Shown: piece by piece, positions 6,560 through 12,841 of the stretch
How positions within the stretch are numbered: the stretch's first letter is position 1
Layout: every line of letters starts with the position of its first letter
Assembly (NCBI GenBank): GCA_910584915.1
Contig: CAJUDM010000044.1
Span: forward strand, 1 to 18,699
Direction of reading: 5' to 3'
Source: an uncultured Lachnospiraceae bacterium
GTDB taxonomy: Bacteria; Bacillota; Clostridia; Lachnospirales; Lachnospiraceae
DNA length: 18,699 bases
The notes under the pieces: generated by a model
Databases searched by the model: none
What the model saw: only the letters and a program-made list of their open reading frames with translations
What the model was told of the DNA's origin: nothing
Translations under genes and position numbers: made by a program

Positions 6560-8158
6560 TTACAGGAGCGGCGCAAAAAAGTTGAGCACCTTTCCGAACA
6601 GGCGGTGATACCATGGAATGGCGAGATAATATTCCATAGTGACCTCCTGACAGGCTTCCAACGTTCTCTGAAAATCCTCCTCGATCGCATCGATCACAGG
6701 ATTTCTGTAAATATAAGTCGCGCATTCAAAATGATGGTAGAGACTGCGGAAATCAAAATTGATAGATCCGACGACCGCTTTATTGTCATCGGATACGACG
6801 ACCTTCGCGTGCACAAATCCGGGCGTGTACTCATAAACCTTTACGCCCGCCCTCAAAAGCACTGGATAACTGATCCTTGTCACATCATAGATCGCCTTTT
6901 TATCCGGAATATGGGGCACGATCAATATCACTTCCGTTCCCCGCTCCGCCGCGTACTTAAAAGCACGTATCGTCTCGTTGTCGTTGATAAAATAGGGCGT
7001 CATCACATGGATATAACGGTTGGCGCGGTTCATCATATCCAGATATACATTCTCCGCGAGAGAATGCCTCGAATTCGGTCCATCCCCGTAGGGCATCACA
7101 TAACCGCCCTCCGGCACCGCCCACCCGTCCTGCTGCAACGGCAAAGGTTCTGTCTTCCCGGGTATTTTCTCCGGCAGATATTTCAGATAATCTCCGGGGA
7201 TATAGTTCGGGCTGCTCTCCGGTCCGATGCTGTACCAGAGCTGCAGAAACATCATCGTATAACTCTTTACGGCATCTCCCTCCACCTTCACCGCCGTATC
7301 CTTCCAATGCCCGTAGGGATGGGTCTTGTTGGCGTATTCATCCGCCAGGTTAATGCCGCCGTTATATGCTATCTCACCATCGATCACCAGGATCTTTCTG
7401 TGGTCCCTGTGATTCTGGTGGGTGGAGAAAAAGGGAACAGCCGGCAGAAATATCCTAACATCGATCCCTGCCCTCTTCAGCTTCTCCTCATATTTTCTCG
7501 GCAGTCCATTGATCGCGCAGGTGCCGTCATACATCAGCTTCACTTCCACTCCCGCCGCTGCCTTTCTCTCAAGGATCTCCAGAATGCTGTCCCAGACGGC
7601 ACCCTCATATATGATAAAATATTCCATCAGGATAAAGCGTTCCGCTTTCTCCAGTTCCGGCAGCAGATCCGCAAATTTATCCTCCCCCATGGGAAAATAA
7701 GTCACTTTTGTGTTTTCATAGGTGGGGAAGCCTCCCGTATTTTCTACATACCGTGATATGGCGGACATGGAGCATGGCTTCTCATTCAGCCTTTTTCGAA
7801 TTTCCCCATCCTGTTCCAGATAGGGTTTTCCCTCCTCTATCCTCCGATTGATCGTCTTTTTGATCGCGATCGTTATAAAATTTGCTTCCACATATAAATA
7901 CAAAAGTCCGCCAAACAGAGGGAATATGCAGAAAGGGATAGCCCAGGTCAGTTTGAATGCCGGATTGATATCCCTGTTGACGACATAGATCAGAAGGACG
8001 CCTGTAAGAAGCATCAGGGCAACAGATATGACAGGCATATAATTGCTGAGCCAGTAAAATGTGGCAAACAGAAAATATGCCTGTGCCAACACCAGCACGA
8101 TCGTAATGACCAGGCGGCTGAATATCAGGTTTTTCATCTTTTGCAACAGTTTCGTCAT
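6560..8158 (-). CDS. cls: Cardiolipin synthase (phospholipase D superfamily)
   Basis: A membrane enzyme of about 532 residues that condenses two phosphatidylglycerols into cardiolipin plus glycerol. Two hydrophobic N-terminal helices (about 10-60) and a third near 70-90 anchor it. Both HKD motifs are intact: HRDHRKILVIDGEIAYNGG (near residue 253) and HAKVVVSDDNKAVVGSINFD (near 450), each with His, Lys, Asp and the following Gly/Asn. The length is near that of other Firmicutes Cls proteins. An in-frame ATG exists at 8200, but no ribosome binding site precedes it; the ATG at 8158 follows GGGGGA at about 8 nt and begins MTKLLQKMK. The gene lies just downstream of the tRNA-Arg terminator, and no clear promoter of its own is visible. 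Confidence 0.95.
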   Translation of the reverse strand: MTKLLQKMKNLIFSRLVITIVLVLAQAYFLFATFYWLSNYMPVISVALMLLTGVLLIYVVNRDINPAFKLTWAIPFCIFPLFGGLLYLYVEANFITIAIKKTINRRIEEGKPYLEQDGEIRKRLNEKPCSMSAISRYVENTGGFPTYENTKVTYFPMGEDKFADLLPELEKAERFILMEYFIIYEGAVWDSILEILERKAAAGVEVKLMYDGTCAINGLPRKYEEKLKRAGIDVRIFLPAVPFFSTHQNHRDHRKILVIDGEIAYNGGINLADEYANKTHPYGHWKDTAVKVEGDAVKSYTMMFLQLWYSIGPESSPNYIPGDYLKYLPEKIPGKTEPLPLQQDGWAVPEGGYVMPYGDGPNSRHSLAENVYLDMMNRANRYIHVMTPYFINDNETIRAFKYAAERGTEVILIVPHIPDKKAIYDVTRISYPVLLRAGVKVYEYTPGFVHAKVVVSDDNKAVVGSINFDFRSLYHHFECATYIYRNPVIDAIEEDFQRTLEACQEVTMEYYLAIPWYHRLFGKVLNFFAPLL

Positions 8159-8199
8159 ACTATTTTCCCCCGCTTCCTTAAAACACCAGAGGATGCCCA

Positions 8200-8243
8200 T
8201 CGATAAGTAAAAGCCTTATAAACCATACAGTTTACAAGGCTTT
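8200..8243 (-). terminator. Terminator-like hairpin of tRNA-Arg(ACG)
   Basis: Minus strand: AAAGCCTTGTAAAC (8243-8230) pairs with GTTTATAAGGCTTT (8223-8210) over 14 bp with one G-U, 6-nt loop, tail TTACTTATC. The U tract is imperfect, so some read-through into cls is plausible. Confidence 0.7.
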
Positions 8244-8246
8244 CCG

Positions 8247-8320
8247 CGTACGTGACAGGATTCGAACCCACGACCTTCTGGTCCGTAGCCAGACGCTCTA
8301 TCCAGCTGAGCTACACGTAC
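8247..8320 (-). tRNA. tRNA-Arg (anticodon ACG)
   Basis: A full 74-nt cloverleaf reads on the minus strand: acceptor GTACGTG/CACGTAC, D-arm AGCTCAGCTGGATAGAGC, anticodon stem TCTGG/CCAGA with loop CTACGGA (ACG, read as ICG after deamination), T-arm GGTTCGAATCC. The discriminator base is G, acceptable for arginine. CCA is not encoded. It is a solitary gene with its own promoter and a terminator-like hairpin. Confidence 0.95.
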
Positions 8321-8360
8321 TCATGTCTACGAATCATTGTTTCTTAATCCGTACTTATCT

Positions 8361-8389
8361 ATTTTACATATCTTACAGAATTTTGTCAA
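8361..8389 (-). promoter_or_regulatory. Sigma-A promoter of tRNA-Arg(ACG)
   Basis: Minus strand: TTGACA (8389-8384), 17-nt spacer, TAAAAT (8366-8361). The expected start is near 8354, about 35 nt before the mature tRNA. Confidence 0.85.
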
Positions 8390-8475
8390 GCAGTTTTTTT
8401 GCCCGCTGTTGTCATCCTGATAACATCCCGGCAGCGGTTCAGCCTTCCGGCTTCCCTTTCCCCCATCCTGTATTG

Positions 8476-8892
8476 TCACTTTTTCTTAAAGACAATAAAT
8501 TTACTCAATATATAGTTCATTACCACTACCAGCACCGCCGAGATGAATGTTGCGATCCAGTCATCCATCTTAAAGACGGTAGGGAGCAGCCACATAACGA
8601 ACATATCCATAAGCAGGGTGACGATCCTGGAGGTTGTAAAATCAACCGCCTCTCTCAGCATCTTCGGATTTTTGCTCTTAAATACAAATCTGCGGCTCAT
8701 GAAATAGCTGAATACCACCCCAGTAAACCAGCGAAGGAACACGGCTATCTGCATGATGAACGCATTATCTACATCCATGATCAGCCTGCACGCCGCATAT
8801 GTCAGCCAGCTGATCAGCGTAGTCATCCCCCCGACTGCCAGATAGTTGATCAGTTCCTCATATTTCCCGTATAACGCCCAGATCCTCTTCAT
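8476..8892 (-). CDS. GtrA family small membrane protein
   Basis: The protein has 138 residues and four predicted membrane helices (about 16-37, 45-65, 85-105, 113-132), with a short basic N-terminus and basic C-terminus FKKK. The layout and motifs (YLAVGGMTTLISWLTY, FSYFMSRRFVFKS, VVMNYILSKFIVFKK) match the GtrA/DPMS family. These proteins are thought to help move polyprenyl-linked sugars across the membrane for cell-wall or surface-polysaccharide glycosylation. No glycosyltransferase lies next to it, so its substrate is not indicated. The start ATG follows AATAGGAG at 8 nt. That ribosome binding site belongs to the conserved end of the hairpin repeat upstream, giving an unusual leader of about 250 nt after trxB. 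Confidence 0.9.
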   Translation of the reverse strand: MKRIWALYGKYEELINYLAVGGMTTLISWLTYAACRLIMDVDNAFIMQIAVFLRWFTGVVFSYFMSRRFVFKSKNPKMLREAVDFTTSRIVTLLMDMFVMWLLPTVFKMDDWIATFISAVLVVVMNYILSKFIVFKKK

Positions 8893-8908
8893 CTGTATTT
8901 CTCCTATT

Positions 8909-9139
8909 CCAGTTCCGCAGCTTCACCTGCAGTACACACTAAACTAAGAGGATATCCAGACTCTTCCGTCTGCATATCCTCTTGTGCACTTCCGCTGAAT
9001 CTGCTGTCCCAGTTCCGCAGCTTCACCTGCAGTACACACTAAACTAAGAGGATATCCAGACTCTTCCGTCTGCATATCCTCTTGTGCACTTCCGCTGAAT
9101 CTGCTGTCCCAGTTCCGCAGCTTCACCTGCAGTGCACAA
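8909..9139 (-). repeat. Tandem 100-bp hairpin repeat upstream of gtrA (2 full units plus partial)
   Basis: Two units (8909-9008 and 9009-9108) are identical at all 100 positions. A third begins at 9109 with 25 identical bases and then diverges beside the trxB stop. On the minus strand each unit holds a hairpin of 88 nt (8917-9004 and 9017-9104) bounded by GCAG...CTGC. Its helices are TTCA/TGAA, AGTGCAC/GTGTACT, AAGAGGATAT/ATATCCTCTT and CAGAC/GTCTG with loop GGAAGA. Each hairpin is followed directly by GGAACTGG. The last GGAACTGG leads into AATAGGAG, the gtrA ribosome binding site. The period of 100 is not a multiple of three, so the repeat is not coding. A related element lies upstream of trxA. 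Confidence 0.95.
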
Positions 9140-9145
9140 TCTCCC

Positions 9146-10147
9146 TCACATCTGCGATGCCGCCAGAGCGGCGACTGCGCCGTCAGCCGCTGCCGTGGTA
9201 AGCTGCCTCACCGTCTTCTTACGGCAGTCCCCGGCCGCAAAAATCCCTTCAACGTTTGTGCGGCAGTCTTCTCCTGCCACAATATATCCGTTTTCATCCA
9301 GTTCCACCAGCTTTTCAAAAACGCCATTTTCCGGTATCTGGCCGATGGCGACAAACAGCCCGTTTATCGGAACCCTGCTCACTTCCGCACTGTTCTTATC
9401 CCGCAGGACCACCGCTTCCAAAACCATATCTCCCTCTATCGCCTGAACAGTCTTATTTAACAGGAACTCCACATTCTCTCTCTTCCGCAGTTCCTCTGCC
9501 AGCTTTTCCTCGCCGCGGAACTGTTCCCGTCTGTGGATCAGGTATACCTTCTCGCAATAGTTCGAGAGAAACGCCGCGTCCTCCAGCGCCGTATTTCCGC
9601 CGCCTACGACCGCAACCCTCTTCCCCCTGAAAAACATGCCGTCACAGGTAGCGCAATAAGAAATCCCCCTGCCGACAAACTTCTCCTCCCCCTCAATACC
9701 GAGAGGGCGGTTTTTCGCTCCTGTGGCAAGAATAATTGCCTTTGCGCAGTAGTTTTGTTCTGTGGTCTCCACGATCTTACATCTCTTACACTCCGCTGCC
9801 GCCTCATCGAACCCGAAATCCATAGAAGGATCCCTTTCAGTTCCATCTGTGCTTGCGGAAGAAAGTTCCACACTATCCGCTTCCCCGTTCTCCTCCATCC
9901 GGATATCTGTCACCTTCTCATTGCGGTACTCCATCCCCAGCTTTTCCGCCTGCCTGAATAATCCGGCAGCAAATTCATAACCGGAGATCTGCTCAATCCC
10001 GGGATAATTTTCCACCTTGGGCGTATTGATGATCTGTCCCCCGTATGAAGCCTGCTCCAGCACCAGGACGCTCTTTCCCGCCCTCAGGGCATAAATTGCC
10101 GCCGTCAGTCCCGCTGTCCCGGCGCCGATGATGATCACATCTTTCAT
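9146..10147 (-). CDS. trxB: Thioredoxin reductase, with an internal insertion
   Basis: A flavoprotein that uses NADPH to reduce thioredoxin. Motifs run in the usual order: FAD-binding GAGTAGLTAA (8-17), redox-active CATC (165-168), NAD(P)-binding GGGNTALEDAA (182-192), HRR (205-207, favouring NADPH), and C-terminal FAD motif GIFAAGDCRKKTVRQLTTAAADG. It is 333 residues against about 305-320 for most relatives. The extra length is a hydrophilic segment at about 88-122 (Asp/Glu/Ser-rich, with an ECKRCK pair of cysteines) between two strands of the FAD domain, ahead of the CATC motif. It lies 88 bp downstream of trxA, so the two probably form a thioredoxin unit. Confidence 0.95.
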   Translation of the reverse strand: MKDVIIIGAGTAGLTAAIYALRAGKSVLVLEQASYGGQIINTPKVENYPGIEQISGYEFAAGLFRQAEKLGMEYRNEKVTDIRMEENGEADSVELSSASTDGTERDPSMDFGFDEAAAECKRCKIVETTEQNYCAKAIILATGAKNRPLGIEGEEKFVGRGISYCATCDGMFFRGKRVAVVGGGNTALEDAAFLSNYCEKVYLIHRREQFRGEEKLAEELRKRENVEFLLNKTVQAIEGDMVLEAVVLRDKNSAEVSRVPINGLFVAIGQIPENGVFEKLVELDENGYIVAGEDCRTNVEGIFAAGDCRKKTVRQLTTAAADGAVAALAASQM

Positions 10148-10179
10148 AACTCCTCACTCCCCGCACACATTCTGTTTTT

Positions 10180-10230
10180 ACAGCCCGCCGGCTGTCCGGA
10201 CAGGCTCATCTGTCCGGTTTCTTTTTTATC
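10180..10230. other. Two abutting hairpins between trxA and trxB, terminator-like on the plus strand
   Basis: ACAGCC-CGCC-GGCTGT (10180-10195) directly abuts CCGGACAG-6 nt-CTGTCCGG (10196-10217). On the plus strand the second hairpin is followed by TTTCTTTTTTATC, as in an intrinsic terminator, but no plus-strand gene precedes it. On the minus strand it lies in the trxA-trxB spacer without a U tract and might stabilise or separate the two messages. The palindrome CTGTCCGGACAG (10192-10203) would be a competing fold. Confidence 0.6.
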
Positions 10231-10235
10231 TGATA

Positions 10236-10541
10236 TCACAGGAGTGCCAGCAGTTCCGCTTTCGGCTTTGCACCCACCGAGACAGTCGCAGGCTCCCCGT
10301 TTTTGAATACAATGATCGTTGGGATGGACATCACGTTATATTTTCCTGCGATATCCGGCTGTTCATCCACATTTACTTTGCAGACCTTCACATCCTTCCT
10401 CTCATCTGCGATCTCCTCAATAACCGGTCCCACCATCTGACAGGGGCCGCACCAGGATGCCCAGAAGTCTACCATAGCGGTGCCTTCGTATTCCAATACT
10501 TCCTTTCTGAAATTTTCCGTAGTCAAGTGTAATGCTGCCAT
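10236..10541 (-). CDS. trxA: Thioredoxin
   Basis: The protein has 101 residues with the classic fold. The active site WCGPC is at 30-34 in FWASWCGPCQ, the conserved cis-proline is in SIPTIIVF, and FKNGEP and the C-terminal helix follow. It reduces disulfides in the cytosol and is recharged by TrxB, whose gene follows. The ribosome binding site AATAGGAGG lies 8 nt before the ATG. It is part of the same 19-nt block (TGCGGAACTGGAATAGGAG) found in front of gtrA, at the end of a hairpin repeat. The upstream lipase gene ends about 180 bp away, so expression from a promoter within or before the repeat, or read-through, are both possible. Confidence 0.97.
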   Translation of the reverse strand: MAALHLTTENFRKEVLEYEGTAMVDFWASWCGPCQMVGPVIEEIADERKDVKVCKVNVDEQPDIAGKYNVMSIPTIIVFKNGEPATVSVGAKPKAELLALL

Positions 10542-10558
10542 ATTTTTTTCCTCCTATT

Positions 10559-10715
10559 CCAGTTCCGCATAACCCCTTACAATACACTGATCGACTAAGA
10601 CAAATTTCCAGCCGCTCTGCGCCTGTAAATTGTCTTGTGCATTGTCCGGGCTTATGCTGTTTTCCAGTTCCGCATACCCCCTTACAATAGGTTTATGCTG
10701 TTTTCCAGTTCCGCA
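10559..10715 (-). repeat. Hairpin repeat upstream of trxA (one full and one shortened unit)
   Basis: On the minus strand GGAACTGG occurs at 10712-10705, 10671-10664 and 10566-10559. The full unit holds a hairpin of 91 nt (10657-10567): GCATAA/TTATGC, CCC/GGG, ACAATGCAC/GTGTATTGT, AAGACAA..TTT/AAATTTGTCTT, CAG/CTG, CGC/GCG with loop AGA. The shortened unit (10698-10672) keeps only the GCATA/TATGC base and has lost about 62 nt of the hairpin. The stem sequences differ from those upstream of gtrA, but the boundaries and pairing match. The last copy leads straight into the trxA ribosome binding site. Confidence 0.9.
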
Positions 10716-10719
10716 GATA

Positions 10720-12039
10720 CTAAAACCCCTTCCGCTTTAATTCCGCCACCAGATCCACATAAAATTCCCGGACATCAAACCCCGGGATATTTTCCCTGTT
10801 TAAGTCTATCATATCCCCGTGGGATACGCCCCGCTTCCCCTTTACCGTCACAAGGCAAAAATCCTCACCCCAGGGAAAAGATTCCGTTGAGACCAGGCCG
10901 TCATTATCCCCGCTGAAGCGTTTTACAAGCGGATAGGTGACATTCAGGGGAAAACGTCCATTCCATGCGCGCCCGCATCGGGAACCCGTACTCTGATAGT
11001 ATACCCCCGGCGCATCCTTAATATGCTGATTTCTCGCTGTGCAGGCACTCTCCGTCAGATCCCGCACTGCCGCCATAAAATCGGGATTTTCATCCCCCAG
11101 CACTCTCACCGCCTTATTATATGCGTCCGCCGTCTTCATCTGTATCTCCGGCGGGATCTTTTCCAGCAGATAATCCGCGAAAAGACAGCCTCTGTGAGGC
11201 GTATTCACAGTGGTGAGGGACGCCACCCTGTCCTCAATTCCCAGCTCGGAGAGTGCATACCTGCAGTCCAGTCCGCCCTTGGAATGGGCTATGATATTGA
11301 CTTTCCCGCAGCCTGTCTCCTCTGTGATCTGTCTGATCCTCTCCGCCAGTTCCTTCCCGCTTCCCTCCACGGAATCCGCCGACTGATGGTTTCCATAGTA
11401 GATCACTGCGCCGTTTCTCTCCAGTTCAGACGGAATCCTTCCCCAGTAATTCAGGTATTTGAAATCTCTGAAAAATACGCCGTGTACCAGGAGGATCGGA
11501 TACCTGGTCGCACAAACCTTCTCCTTCTTCCGCCTCTCATTCAAGAGCAGCTTTTCTCCCTCAAACCTTGCCTCATAGCCTGTGATCCGGATAATATGAT
11601 ACAGAACCACCAGATTGGCGACCGGCACAAATCCACAGACAAGCCCTAAGAGCCTCCATTTCAATGCAAGCTGCTTTGAAGTCAGATATACCCGTATGAT
11701 TCCGTTCCAGAAGACAACAGCCTCCGCCAGGAAGATGTTCAGCAGATGAAACAGCCATATCTTCACCTCCCCGTCAAAGAGACGCCCCATCTCCGCAAGC
11801 AGATACAGCACAGATGCCGCTGTGCTGACACAGAACAGCACAAGCAGATCGCTCCCCTGCAGACAGATCTTCAGCCGCCTGTCCGGGATCTTCCGGTCCC
11901 CAAGCGTCGGTTTGATATTCCCCGCTATAAAAAGAATACTGATGATTGTGCAGGCAGCTATTCTGTATTCCCCGAAATATCCTTTCAACGCATAATAGTT
12001 TGCCGCGGCAAAGAATGCAATACCGTTAAAGATCAACAT
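10720..12039 (-). CDS. Membrane-anchored serine esterase/lipase (alpha/beta hydrolase)
   Basis: The protein has 439 residues. The N-terminal 150 hold about four or five hydrophobic helices (roughly 5-20, 27-43, 63-82, 95-118, 130-150). The C-terminal part is an alpha/beta hydrolase: YPILLVHGVFF (oxyanion region), nucleophile elbow AHSKGG (S253), and probable acid and base in FSGDNDGLVS (D380 or D378) and GVSHGDMID (H407). This pattern resembles bacterial triacylglycerol lipases, so a lipid or ester substrate at the membrane is inferred; the real substrate is unknown. The start ATG overlaps the end of the HAD gene by 7 bp and follows GGAG at about 7 nt, so the two are probably translationally coupled. 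Confidence 0.85.
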   Translation of the reverse strand: MLIFNGIAFFAAANYYALKGYFGEYRIAACTIISILFIAGNIKPTLGDRKIPDRRLKICLQGSDLLVLFCVSTAASVLYLLAEMGRLFDGEVKIWLFHLLNIFLAEAVVFWNGIIRVYLTSKQLALKWRLLGLVCGFVPVANLVVLYHIIRITGYEARFEGEKLLLNERRKKEKVCATRYPILLVHGVFFRDFKYLNYWGRIPSELERNGAVIYYGNHQSADSVEGSGKELAERIRQITEETGCGKVNIIAHSKGGLDCRYALSELGIEDRVASLTTVNTPHRGCLFADYLLEKIPPEIQMKTADAYNKAVRVLGDENPDFMAAVRDLTESACTARNQHIKDAPGVYYQSTGSRCGRAWNGRFPLNVTYPLVKRFSGDNDGLVSTESFPWGEDFCLVTVKGKRGVSHGDMIDLNRENIPGFDVREFYVDLVAELKRKGF

Positions 12040-12701
12040 AGAATCTCCAACAACTCCTCCGGCCTGCTGATCAGACAGGCCGGTTTCAGTTTTTCCAGTT
12101 CCTCCCTGTCACGAAATCCCCAGTCTACAGAAATACAGGGCAGGCCCGCATTGTCCGCAGTCATCTTATCCACCTCCGAATCGCCCACATAAACCGCACT
12201 CTCTCCGGTACTGCCGAGTTCCCGCAGCGCCTGATAGACCGTGTCCGGCGCAGGCTTTTTCCGGATGCCCTTATCTTCATTTTCCCCTATCGCCACCTTC
12301 ACATACGCCTGAAAGTAATCGCGGTTCAATGTCTTTACCGCCTCGTCCCTCTTATTGGAAACGATCGCCATTTTATATCCTCTTTTACCAAGCTCCTGCA
12401 GCGTATCCATAATCCCATCATAAGGCTTTGTCCTGATCTGGCAATGTGCCTGATAGTAGGATGCAAAATCCGGCAGAAGCCGCTCCACCTCCTGTTGATC
12501 TGTCCCCTCCGGCAGGCACAGAGTCAGCGTCTGTCTCAGGCCGTTTCCGACAATGCGCCGCACCTCTTCCAGCGTCCTCGTCGGATAACCGTTTTTTCTC
12601 AGTATCTCATTGACGGCATTCGCCAGATCCTCCAGCGTATCCATCAGCGTTCCATCCAGATCAAAAATGACAGTATCGTATTTTCCTTTCAACCTTATCA
12701 T
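12033..12701 (-). CDS. HAD-superfamily phosphatase, phosphoglycolate-phosphatase-like
   Basis: A hydrolase of 222 residues with all HAD motifs: DLDGT (14-18, nucleophile Asp), SNK (115-117), Lys in KKPAPD (148-153) and GDSEVD (173-178). The cap region between about 20 and 90 fits the Gph/PpaX group, which dephosphorylates phosphoglycolate or pyrophosphate; the substrate is not settled by sequence. Start choice is odd. AGGAGG touches the ATG at 12701 with no spacer, whereas an in-frame TTG three codons later (12692) sits 9 nt from it and is a better-spaced start. It overlaps the lipase gene downstream by 7 bp. Confidence 0.92.
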   Translation of the reverse strand: MIRLKGKYDTVIFDLDGTLMDTLEDLANAVNEILRKNGYPTRTLEEVRRIVGNGLRQTLTLCLPEGTDQQEVERLLPDFASYYQAHCQIRTKPYDGIMDTLQELGKRGYKMAIVSNKRDEAVKTLNRDYFQAYVKVAIGENEDKGIRKKPAPDTVYQALRELGSTGESAVYVGDSEVDKMTADNAGLPCISVDWGFRDREELEKLKPACLISRPEELLEILC

Positions 12702-12841
12702 CCTCCTGCACAGCTTCTACATCTATCATCATGTCCCCTGTGTCTTTGCCTGCTCTTTTTACTCTCCTCTGCGGACAGAGACCTGCCCGCATATGCCCGT
12801 ACTTCACCGCCCGCCTCTCATACGCCGTAACTCTCCCTCCT

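Noticed and set aside
6605..7756. A 383-codon plus-strand frame opposite cardiolipin synthase
   Set aside because: It is entirely antisense to a gene with both HKD motifs intact and shows no family features.
8403..8437. CCGCTG/CAGCGG hairpin after gtrA as a terminator
   Set aside because: On the minus strand it is followed by an A run rather than a U run, so it does not look like an intrinsic terminator.
8944..9126. A 60-codon open frame (GTG start) running across the tandem repeat upstream of gtrA
   Set aside because: The 100-bp period shifts the frame between units, so the same DNA is read in two frames; there is no ribosome binding site. The hairpin explains the conservation better.
10527..10672. 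Tiny frames starting ATGCGGAACTGG (seven codons ending in TAA in an inner copy; a longer one overlapping the trxA start) as leader peptides
   Set aside because: The ATG is absent from the other copies (CTGCGG), the G-rich stretch before it is only about two bases away, and the peptides are not kept between loci.
8909..10715. CRISPR array
   Set aside because: Units are tandem or differ internally. There are no short identical repeats separated by unique spacers of constant length, and no cas genes.
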